A stretch of DNA of 64,000 nucleotides. Source: Candidatus Corynebacterium intestinavium. Its GTDB lineage: Bacteria; Actinomycetota; Actinomycetes; Mycobacteriales; Mycobacteriaceae. The notes under the pieces were generated by a model. It ran no database searches and was not told the DNA's origin. It worked only from the letters and a program-made list of their open reading frames with translations. Shown piece by piece: positions 57,054-64,000 of the stretch. The position numbers and the translations under genes are program-made. Numbering within the stretch: position 1 is the stretch's first letter; each line of letters begins with the position of its first letter. The stretch is taken from contig DWUR01000098.1 in assembly GCA_019120635.1 (NCBI GenBank), positions 1 through 64,000 of the forward strand, in the 5' to 3' direction.

Positions 57054-57668
57054 CTAGTTCTGTTTCCGGGAGTCCACCATGTACTGCAGTCCAGTCACCA
57101 CGGTGACCGCGACAGCCAGGGCCATGACCCCGTGCCCGATCCAGGCGACCGCACCTGCCAACGGCATGATGTACAACGCGACGGCAAGCGTCTGCAGGAC
57201 GGTTTTAAGCTTCCCACCCTTGGACGCCGGGACCACCAGGCCGCGCCGGGCGAGGACCAACCGCCACAGGGTGATGCCGAGTTCGCGGACGACGATGACC
57301 GCGGTCACCGTCCACCACAGTTCACCCAGCAAGTTGAGGCTGATGAAGGCCGCAAGCATCAGCAGTTTGTCGGCGATCGGATCGGCAAGCTTTCCGAAGT
57401 CCGTGATCACCTTGTACTTGCGCGCGAGGTACCCGTCCAGCTGGTCGGTCACCATCAGCAGCAAGAAGACGACGAGCGCCCACCAACGGTCCGCCCGAGC
57501 GGCGGCGTCGTCCTGCCATGCCCCTGTTCCCGCGATCGCCCACAGGAAGATGGGGATCAGCAGGATGCGAATGGTCGTGAGGACGTTCGGCACGTTAAAG
57601 CGACGCACAAAACGACCAAATGCGCTCAGCGTATCTGGTTGCGTGTTCCGCTCCACTGTTGTCTCCAC
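57054..57668 (-). CDS. pgsA: CDP-diacylglycerol-glycerol-3-phosphate 3-phosphatidyltransferase family protein
   Basis: About 204 residues from GTG 57668, chosen because the longer frame would overlap the terC end. Integral membrane enzyme of phosphatidylglycerol synthesis. The CDP-alcohol phosphotransferase motif is intact: DQLDGYLAR followed by G and the two Asp in FGKLADPIADK. About six transmembrane helices. Position between ftsK and cinA/clgR matches the mycobacterial pgsA3 locus. 10 bases after the terC stop. Confidence 0.92.
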   Translation of the reverse strand: METTVERNTQPDTLSAFGRFVRRFNVPNVLTTIRILLIPIFLWAIAGTGAWQDDAAARADRWWALVVFLLLMVTDQLDGYLARKYKVITDFGKLADPIADKLLMLAAFISLNLLGELWWTVTAVIVVRELGITLWRLVLARRGLVVPASKGGKLKTVLQTLAVALYIMPLAGAVAWIGHGVMALAVAVTVVTGLQYMVDSRKQN

Positions 57669-57678
57669 GCTGGTAATT

Positions 57679-58794
57679 CTACCTACCTGCGGGATCTTTA
57701 CCGAAACCGGCGTCGTCGGCATGTGTCGGTGCTGGTTCCTCGGTCGCCGCGTCCTGCCTCTCCTGGGCCTTCTTCCCCACCGTGAGGCTCAGCACCGTCG
57801 TGATGACCAGCGTCAGGACGATGAAGATCAGGGAGAATTCGACCGACACCTCCGGGACGGAGACGTTGCCCCCACCATTGATGAACGGCAGGTTATTTTC
57901 GTGCAGCGCGTGCAGCACTAGCTTCACGCCGATGAAGGCGAGAATGATGGACAGCCCGTAGGAAAGGTAGACCAGCTTCTCCAGCAGCCCATCCAGCAGG
58001 AAGAACAGCTGTCGCAGCCCCATCAGAGCCAGTGCATTGGCGGTGAAGACAATGTAGGGCTCGCTGGTGATGCCGTAGATCGCGGGGATCGAATCCAGTG
58101 CGAAGAGCACGTCGATGAAGCCGATGGCCAGCAGCGCGACAAACAGCGGGGTCACCATGAGGCGCCCCTTGCCGGAAGGCTTCTTCTTTCCTTCGACGTC
58201 GTCGGTCGCGCCGTCCTGCCGAACGAAGAGGCGGTCCGAGTGCACCTTGTCCGTCACCGGCACTGCCTTGCGCAGGAGCCGGATGATCTTCATGTCGTTA
58301 AGGTCGGTCTCATCGGCGCCGGTGACCTCGTCGTAGGCCAGCTTCGCGGCGGTCCACAGCAGGAAGATGCCGAAGAGATAGAACACATCGGACCAGCGGG
58401 CGATCGCAGCCGCGCCGAGCCAGATGAAGATACCACGCAGAGCAAGTGCCATGAGGATGCCGGCGAGCAGCACCTTCTGCTGGTACTTCCGCGGAATCTT
58501 AAACGTGGCCAGGATCAGCGAGAAGATGAATAGGTTATCGACGCTGAGCGCCTTCTCGGTGATGTAGCCGGCGAAGAACTCCAGCCCGTGCTGGTGAGGG
58601 TTGCCCGGCTCGCCCCAGGTGAACCACAGGAACACCCCGAACGCCATCGCCAGACCGACATAAAACGCCGACCAGAGTGCGGACTCCTTCAACGTCGGCT
58701 CGTGCGGTGTGCGCACGTGCGTAAAAAAATCGAAAACAAAGAATCCGAGCACCACGACAATCGTGATGATCCAGGTTAAGGCGTTAACTTCCAT
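57679..58794 (-). CDS. TerC family integral membrane protein, likely manganese exporter
   Basis: 371 residues and about nine transmembrane helices. TerC signature: TEKALSVDNLFIFSLI with Asp in helix 3, and GFIDVLFALDSIPAIYGI with the second Asp pair. Members such as Alx and MeeF export Mn(II), some to load secreted enzymes. A loop of about 55 residues (VTDKVHSDRLFVRQDG onward) and a polar tail are cytoplasmic. GGAGGG lies 5 bases before ATG 58794. The yybP-ykoY element upstream supports a manganese role over tellurite. Confidence 0.9.
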   Translation of the reverse strand: MEVNALTWIITIVVVLGFFVFDFFTHVRTPHEPTLKESALWSAFYVGLAMAFGVFLWFTWGEPGNPHQHGLEFFAGYITEKALSVDNLFIFSLILATFKIPRKYQQKVLLAGILMALALRGIFIWLGAAAIARWSDVFYLFGIFLLWTAAKLAYDEVTGADETDLNDMKIIRLLRKAVPVTDKVHSDRLFVRQDGATDDVEGKKKPSGKGRLMVTPLFVALLAIGFIDVLFALDSIPAIYGITSEPYIVFTANALALMGLRQLFFLLDGLLEKLVYLSYGLSIILAFIGVKLVLHALHENNLPFINGGGNVSVPEVSVEFSLIFIVLTLVITTVLSLTVGKKAQERQDAATEEPAPTHADDAGFGKDPAGR

Positions 58795-58825
58795 TGGTCC
58801 CTCCGGCCCTTCAAGCGTGTTCAGT

Positions 58826-58966
58826 GACCGGAGGTCTCCCCCGCCAGGTGCAACGCGACCTGACCGGAGTGGCCGGGTGAGCGCCGCGCCGGCAGGATTG
58901 AGGCCTGCTCGCCGCCGCTCCGCCGTGTTGACGACCGACTCCGTGGATTGGGGTACTCCCCTCCAT
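58826..58966 (-). promoter_or_regulatory. yybP-ykoY manganese riboswitch upstream of the terC gene
   Basis: On the minus strand the 240-base leader of the terC gene holds the hallmarks of this Mn(II) riboswitch: the 5' loop GGGGAGTA (58954-58961), a central GTCGTCAAC (58927-58935), and the 3' loop GAGACCT (58832-58838), with GC-rich stems between. The end pairs close to the ribosome site (GGAGGG at 58800-58805). Mn(II) binding is expected to open the ribosome site or allow readthrough. Called from memory of the consensus, not from a covariance search. Confidence 0.8.
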
Positions 58967-59036
58967 CGGGAGCAATGCTACACCAGCGGGCAGACAAGCC
59001 CCGCACCACCCGCCGGGGCGTCCCCGCAGCCTTTCC

Positions 59037-62000
59037 TTAGAAAGCCCCCGAGGGCGGGCTGGCGGGAATGACGCGCGTCTGGGTGTCGTCATCGCCATCG
59101 CTGCCCGCCGAATTTTCGCCGGACGCCGCCGACGGTGCCGCATCGTCGGAGTCCTCCGCACCGCCGTCCTCATCGAGCACATCCTTCGGGGCTTCCTCTG
59201 GGTCGGCGCCCTTAATCATCCAGATGATGGTCTCGAGCTCCTCCGGCTTGACCAGCACCTCACGTGCCTTCGAGCCCTCGGAGGGGCCCACCACTCCGCG
59301 GGTCTCCATCAGGTCCATGAGGCGGCCGGCCTTGGCGAAACCGATGCGCAGCTTGCGCTGCAGCATGGACGTCGAACCGAACTGCGACGTCACGACCAGC
59401 TCGACGGCCTGGATGAGGTCCTCGAGGTCGTCGCCGATGTCGGCGTCGATGTTCTTCTTCGCCTCGGCGGACTTATCCTCGGTGACGCCCTCCGTGTAGT
59501 CCGGCTCAGCCTGCGCCTTAGCGGCCTCGACGACAGCGAAGATCTCCTCGTCGGTGACGAAAGCTCCCTGCATGCGAATCGGGCGGGGAGCACCCTGCGG
59601 GATGAACAGCCCGTCGCCCATGCCGATGAGCTTCTCGGCGCCTGCCTGATCGAGGATCACGCGGGAGTCGGTCAGCGAGCTCGTCGCGAAGGCCAGCCGG
59701 GATGGCACGTTCGTCTTGATCAGACCCGTGACGACGTCCACGGACGGGCGTTGGGTCGCCAGCACCAGGTGGATGCCGGCGGCTCGTGCCTTCTGGGTGA
59801 TGCGGACGATGGCGTCCTCAATCTCGCGCGGGGCGGTCATCATGAGGTCAGCGAGCTCGTCCACCACACAGACGATGTACGGGTACGGGCGGTATTCGCG
59901 CTCCGAGCCCAACGGGGTGGTGATCTCCCCGGACCTGACCTTGCGGTTGAAGTCCTTGATGTGACGCACGCGGGTGGCCTTCATATCCATGTACCGCTGC
60001 TCCATCTCCTCCACCAGCCAGGTCAGCGCGGCGGCCGCCTTCTTCGGCTGGGTGATGATCGGGGTGATGAGGTGCGGGATGCCCTCGTATGGAGTCAGCT
60101 CCACCATCTTCGGGTCGATGAGGATGAGGCGGACATCCTCTGGCGTGGCGCGGGTGAGCAGGGAGACCAGCATCGAATTCACGAACGCGGACTTACCGGA
60201 GCCGGTGGAACCGGCAACCAGCAGGTGTGGCATCTTCTGCAAGGAGTGCCCCACGAAGTCGCCCTCGATGTTCTTGCCCAGGCCGATGAGCATCGGGTCC
60301 TGGTTGGCCACGACGTCCGCGGAGCCCAGCACGTCGCCGAGGCGCACCATCTCGCGGTCGGAGTTCGGCACCTCGATGCCGACGGCGGACTTGCCCGGGA
60401 TCGGGGTCAGCAGCCGGACGTTATCCGTGGCCACCGCGTAGGCGAGGTTGGACTGCAGATTCGTGATCTTGGAGACCTTCACGCCGGGGCCCAGCTCGAT
60501 CTCGTAGCGGGTGACCGTCGGGCCTCGCTGGAAACCGGTGACGTGGGCGTCGACGTTGAATTCCTCGAAGACCTCCGTGATCGCGTCGATCATCCGGTCG
60601 TTGGCGTCGCTGCGCTCCTTCGCCGGCTCGCCCGGGATCAGCAGTTCGGTGGACGGCAGGACGTAGCTGCCCTCTGCCCCCTGCGGTGCGGCTGGGGACG
60701 AGGAAGCCTCCGACGCGGTGGCGCCCCCGTTCTCGCTCTGCCCCTCGGCCGTGCCCGCAGCCAGTGCGGCGGCGTCGATGCCGGAGCGAGCGACGATAGC
60801 CTGGCGCATGGCCTCGCGGGACTGGTTGACAGCCTTGTCTCCTGCCGCGCGCTCTTCGGCGTGGCTCCGCCCGGCAGCGGGCTCAGTCTGCGGAGATTCC
60901 TGGCGCGCCGCGGGGATCGCGGAACGCTGTTGGGCACGGGCAGGCTTGCGGCGCGGCGTGTCCTCCTCCGGGCTAGCAGCGACATCGAGCACCGCGGTCT
61001 CATCCGTATCGGAGACCAGTGGTAGTGGTTCATCGATGTCGTCGGGGACGACTGGCTCGGGCTGCCGTGTCGCGGCGGCTCGCGGCGCCGGGGCGCTGCG
61101 GCGGCGGGCGCGTCGGGCAGGTTGCGCGGGCTCCTCCTCCACCGGGTAGTTGGCCGCCGGGGACTTCTTCCGGCTGCGGGTTGGCAGGGGGTAATCGTCC
61201 TGATCCACGGCCTCATCGAGGCGCTGGTCGATTTCCCCGTAGGGGTCGTCGTCGTAGTCCTCTTCCGAATCCCGGGAGAAGCGTTCGCGCAGCGCGTCGA
61301 ACGCGCCCTCGAGTCCCAGCCAGGAAACGGATCCGGCGAAGAATTCGGCGACCGTGCGGCCGGTGAGCTGCAGGGCACCGTAAATCATGATGAGGAACAG
61401 CAGCGGAACGGCAACGTAATTGCTAAAGCCCACGGACATCGGCGTGCCGATGAACTGTCCGACTATGCCGCCCGCTCCAGCCTTGTCCGCGGTGCTGGTA
61501 GGCAAACCGGCGAAGATGTGGATGATCCCCAGCAGGGACCCGGCGACAAGCCCCACGCCGAGGCCGCGGCGCAGGTCGGAGCTCTGCGTCGTGCGAACTC
61601 CGAACATCAGGATCCAGGCAAGCCCCAACAGGGCGACCGGGACGATGTACGCCCCCACACCGATAGCCCAGGTCAGCGCGTAGGCGATGCCTTTGCCGAC
61701 CGCACCAGCAACGTTAAACCACAGGGTGGCGGCGAGAATGATCGCAACACCGCCACTGACGAGCGCCGGGCCGTCGAAGCCGCCGCCGATCTTGCGTGGC
61801 CCCTCCTCGAGCTCATCGCCGTCAAGCTGCGTGTCCTCGACTGGCGCCACCTCCTTCGCCGCTGGCTTCTTGCGTCTGGGACGCCGCGGCTGGGTGCCGT
61901 CTTCGTTCTGCTGAGAGGCCAAACCTTCTACTTTCTTCTTCGACGTGCGGGCTTGTGGTCGGTGCGCGGCGAATTCGACTGTGTCTGCGTCTTCGCTCTC

Positions 62001-62315
62001 ATGCCGGGGACGCCGGAGCGCGCCACCGATTCCGCTGGCTACCGAGTCCGCGATCGTTTTGATGCTTCCGCCCACGGCACGGTAGGCACTGCCCGTCCTA
62101 CCAAACTCCATGTCGGAGGCCGAATTACCCGACCGCGCGGTCTTGGCCGTCGACGCACCGGGGCCGACGGAGAGGTCCTCGTCGATCCCCATGCGTGGGG
62201 CACGGCGCCTCGCTGCTGGGCGAGAATCCCGCTGACCGGGGCGAGAGTAAGAGCGCCGGGAGCGGTTGCGGGAGGGCGACGTGCCGGGACGGTTTCTGAC
62301 AGACATATCCGCCAT
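59037..62315 (-). CDS. ftsK: DNA translocase FtsK
   Basis: About 1092 residues. A basic N-terminus, then four transmembrane helices (about 180-345), a 270-residue Pro/Ala/Glu-rich linker, and the motor: Walker [12 protein letters not shown] near 702, [27 protein letters not shown], and the gamma winged helix ([43 protein letters not shown]) near 995-1040 that reads KOPS polarity sequences. It pumps chromosomes at the septum. Start ATG 62315 chosen; GTG 62333 and ATG 62306 are options. An acidic tail ends the protein. Confidence 0.94.
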   Translation of the reverse strand: MADMSVRNRPGTSPSRNRSRRSYSRPGQRDSRPAARRRAPRMGIDEDLSVGPGASTAKTARSGNSASDMEFGRTGSAYRAVGGSIKTIADSVASGIGGALRRPRHESEDADTVEFAAHRPQARTSKKKVEGLASQQNEDGTQPRRPRRKKPAAKEVAPVEDTQLDGDELEEGPRKIGGGFDGPALVSGGVAIILAATLWFNVAGAVGKGIAYALTWAIGVGAYIVPVALLGLAWILMFGVRTTQSSDLRRGLGVGLVAGSLLGIIHIFAGLPTSTADKAGAGGIVGQFIGTPMSVGFSNYVAVPLLFLIMIYGALQLTGRTVAEFFAGSVSWLGLEGAFDALRERFSRDSEEDYDDDPYGEIDQRLDEAVDQDDYPLPTRSRKKSPAANYPVEEEPAQPARRARRRSAPAPRAAATRQPEPVVPDDIDEPLPLVSDTDETAVLDVAASPEEDTPRRKPARAQQRSAIPAARQESPQTEPAAGRSHAEERAAGDKAVNQSREAMRQAIVARSGIDAAALAAGTAEGQSENGGATASEASSSPAAPQGAEGSYVLPSTELLIPGEPAKERSDANDRMIDAITEVFEEFNVDAHVTGFQRGPTVTRYEIELGPGVKVSKITNLQSNLAYAVATDNVRLLTPIPGKSAVGIEVPNSDREMVRLGDVLGSADVVANQDPMLIGLGKNIEGDFVGHSLQKMPHLLVAGSTGSGKSAFVNSMLVSLLTRATPEDVRLILIDPKMVELTPYEGIPHLITPIITQPKKAAAALTWLVEEMEQRYMDMKATRVRHIKDFNRKVRSGEITTPLGSEREYRPYPYIVCVVDELADLMMTAPREIEDAIVRITQKARAAGIHLVLATQRPSVDVVTGLIKTNVPSRLAFATSSLTDSRVILDQAGAEKLIGMGDGLFIPQGAPRPIRMQGAFVTDEEIFAVVEAAKAQAEPDYTEGVTEDKSAEAKKNIDADIGDDLEDLIQAVELVVTSQFGSTSMLQRKLRIGFAKAGRLMDLMETRGVVGPSEGSKAREVLVKPEELETIIWMIKGADPEEAPKDVLDEDGGAEDSDDAAPSAASGENSAGSDGDDDTQTRVIPASPPSGAF

Positions 62316-62455
62316 ATTAGCCCCAGTAGTCACATGTTTAACACTTTCAACACGCCTCGCACTGGGTTTCCTGGCGAGAATCCCGGTTATCCGGGCACGG
62401 AACTCCCTTCTCCCACCGCCCCGTGGGGCAGCAAAAGGACGGGGGACGAAAGGAA

Positions 62456-62504
62456 GACCGGGCCGAGGCCACCGCGTGTGTCACGGCGAGCCCCCGGCCC
62501 GGTC
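62456..62504 (-). terminator. Stem-loop after rnj
   Basis: GACCGGGCCG (62456-62465) pairs perfectly with CGGCCCGGTC (62495-62504), directly beyond the rnj stop. After it on the minus strand the bases are TCTTCCTTTCGTCC, a weak pyrimidine tail. Probable end of the rnj transcript. Confidence 0.5.
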
Positions 62505-62518
62505 AGCCAGTTCAATCG

Positions 62519-64000
62519 TTATTGAGCAGGCACGGACGGTGCGTCCTCCAGCTCCTCAACGATCTCGCTGGTCATCGGAACCACGGTCGGAACGATCAGC
62601 GGCTTGCGGTTCCACTTATCGGAGACGTGGCGGGCGAGACGACGACGCAGGGTCTGAGCCATGCGGTAAGGGTTATTCTCCCCCTCACCGGCCAGGTCCA
62701 TCATCACGTCGTCAGCGATCTCTCTGAGCTCCTTGAGCAGGTCCTTGGCGTCCCCAGAGAAGCCCTTGGCCTGGATGTGCGGAGCCTCCAGCGGACGGCC
62801 CGTGCGGTTGTCGATCACCACGGATACGGCGATGAGGCCACCCTCGGCCATCGCGGTGCGGTCCTCGAGGGTATCCGCGTCCACGTCGCCCATGCGGGTG
62901 CCGTCGACGTACAGGTTGCCCACGGTGATCTGACCCACGACCTTCGCGTGCCCATTGTGCAGGTCCACGACCACGCCGTTCTGGGCGAGCGGGACATTCT
63001 TCGGGTCCACGCCGGTGGAGATAGCCAGATCGCGGTTGGCACGCAGGTGGCGCCACTCGCCGTGCACCGGCATCGCATTGCGCGGGCGCGCGGCGTTGTA
63101 GAGGAACAGCAGCTCCCCTGCCAGACCGTGACCAGAGGTGTGGACGTTGGCGTCGCGGCTGGTGACGACCGTCGCGCCGATCTGCGACAGCATGTTGATC
63201 ACGCCGAACACTGCCTCCTCGTTACCCGGGACGAGGGAGGAGGAGAGAATGATCAGGTCGCCGTTGCGGACGGTGATCTGGCGGTGCTCGCGGCGTGCCA
63301 TGCGCGACAGCGCGGCCATCGGCTCGCCCTGGGTACCGGTGGTGATGAGAACCACCTTGTGCGGAGCCATGCGGGAGGCCTCGTCCATGGAGACGATGGT
63401 GCCGCGCGGGGCGTTCAGGTAGCCCATGCGCTCTGCGATCTCCATGTTGCGGATCATCGAGCGGCCGGTGAAGGCCACCTTGCGGTTTGCCGCGACCGCC
63501 GCGTTCACGGCGGACTGGATGCGGGCCACGTTGGAGGCGAAGGACGCCAGAATCACGCGCTGCTTCGCGTCGCGGATCAGTCGGGTCAGCGTCGGGGCGA
63601 CGTCCGCCTCGGAACCGGAGAATCCCGGGGTTGCGGCGTTGGTCGAGTCGCAGAGCATGAGGTCCACGCCCTCGTCGCCGAACCGGGACAGCGCCGGCAG
63701 GTCCGTCGGACGGCCGTCGATCGGGGTCTGGTCGAGCTTGATGTCGCCGGTGTGGATCACCAGGCCGGCCGGGGTCTTCAGCGCGATGCCCAGGCAGTCC
63801 GGGATGGAGTGGTTGACGTTCCAGAAGCGCAGGTCAAACGGGCCGTAGTTCACGTGCGACTGGTCGTTGACCTCGACGATCTTCGGGCGCTGGCGGTGCT
63901 CCTGGGTCTTGGCCTGGATGAGCGCCGCGGTGAAGCGGGAGGCAACGATCGGGATGTCCGCGCGGTGCTTGAGCAGCCACGGGATCGCACCGATGTGGTC
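62519..64000 (-). CDS. rnj: Ribonuclease J, 5' end outside the window
   Basis: 493 codons visible; the frame continues past base 64000, so the N-terminus is missing. Metallo-beta-lactamase/beta-CASP nuclease with endo- and 5'-exonuclease activity in mRNA and rRNA processing. The visible start (DHIGAIPWLLK) is the end of the HxHxDH zinc motif. Further motifs: LVIHTGDIKLD, LMLCDSTNA, FTGRSMIRNMEIA, TTGTQGEP and HTSGHG. The C-terminal domain (ISTG to the end) is complete. In mycobacteria it has the same place between dapA and ftsK. Confidence 0.95.
   Translation of the reverse strand, partial: DHIGAIPWLLKHRADIPIVASRFTAALIQAKTQEHRQRPKIVEVNDQSHVNYGPFDLRFWNVNHSIPDCLGIALKTPAGLVIHTGDIKLDQTPIDGRPTDLPALSRFGDEGVDLMLCDSTNAATPGFSGSEADVAPTLTRLIRDAKQRVILASFASNVARIQSAVNAAVAANRKVAFTGRSMIRNMEIAERMGYLNAPRGTIVSMDEASRMAPHKVVLITTGTQGEPMAALSRMARREHRQITVRNGDLIILSSSLVPGNEEAVFGVINMLSQIGATVVTSRDANVHTSGHGLAGELLFLYNAARPRNAMPVHGEWRHLRANRDLAISTGVDPKNVPLAQNGVVVDLHNGHAKVVGQITVGNLYVDGTRMGDVDADTLEDRTAMAEGGLIAVSVVIDNRTGRPLEAPHIQAKGFSGDAKDLLKELREIADDVMMDLAGEGENNPYRMAQTLRRRLARHVSDKWNRKPLIVPTVVPMTSEIVEELEDAPSVPAQ

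Overview
This 64 kb window is ordinary core chromosome of a high-GC Gram-positive bacterium, almost certainly a Corynebacterium. The evidence is AftC (arabinogalactan synthesis), a DtxR with every diphtheria-type metal ligand in register, the sigA/sigB/dtxR/galE neighbourhood, the oxyR/hrpA and nrdR/lexA pairs, and many actinobacterial DUF families (3000, 3039, 3046, 3093, 3099, 3516, 3710, 4192, 4193). The missing sugar-PTS genes beside sugR, and an added siderophore importer, suggest a lipophilic skin-type species near C. jeikeium or C. urealyticum; that placement is inference. I see no insertion sequence, prophage, CRISPR array or rRNA.

Layout. 1-0.5 kb: tRNA cluster Val-Gly-Cys-Val-Gly with a recent Val-Gly duplication. 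0.5-5.7 kb: aftC-msrB, then hemE-hemY and a DUF3000 gene. 5.8-10 kb: a four-gene siderophore ABC importer behind two DtxR boxes. 10-18 kb: dxs, RNA methyltransferase, DUF3710, dut, DUF3093, DUF4193, suhB, ppgK. 18-28 kb: sigA with a long structured leader, helicase, DUF3039/3099 genes, methyltransferase-dtd, sigB, dtxR, galE. 28-41.6 kb: DUF4192, PAC2-helicase pair, oxyR/hrpA, nrdR, a divS-like gene, lexA, sugR. 41.7-52.4 kb: uracil permease, hflX, an unknown protein with a cysteine-rich tail, miaA, DUF349, miaB with a membrane protein, recX-recA. 52.8-55 kb: DUF3046 and the biotin ECF transporter bioYMN. 55-64 kb, leftward: rnj (cut by the window edge), ftsK, a TerC gene behind a yybP-ykoY manganese riboswitch, pgsA, cinA, clgR, pspA.

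How the genes work together. Iron: DtxR is encoded here and two boxes precede the siderophore importer; hemE/hemY feed heme synthesis. DNA damage: lexA, recA, recX and a divS-like division inhibitor, with SOS boxes before lexA/divS and upstream of recA. Transcription: the housekeeping and general-stress sigma factors lie 5.6 kb apart. Envelope: aftC, pgsA, pspA/clgR. tRNA quality: miaA, miaB, dtd.

The most notable points are the predicted pseudoknot-capable sigA leader and the charge-segregated SigA N-terminus, C33 instead of U33 in tRNA-Val(GAC), the Mn riboswitch before terC, the cysteine-tailed protein where dapF is expected, the siderophore operon where rnd is expected, and several genes absent from otherwise conserved neighbourhoods (hemQ, rnd, dapF, PTS genes, gluABCD). 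I did not find a wholly new multi-gene system.
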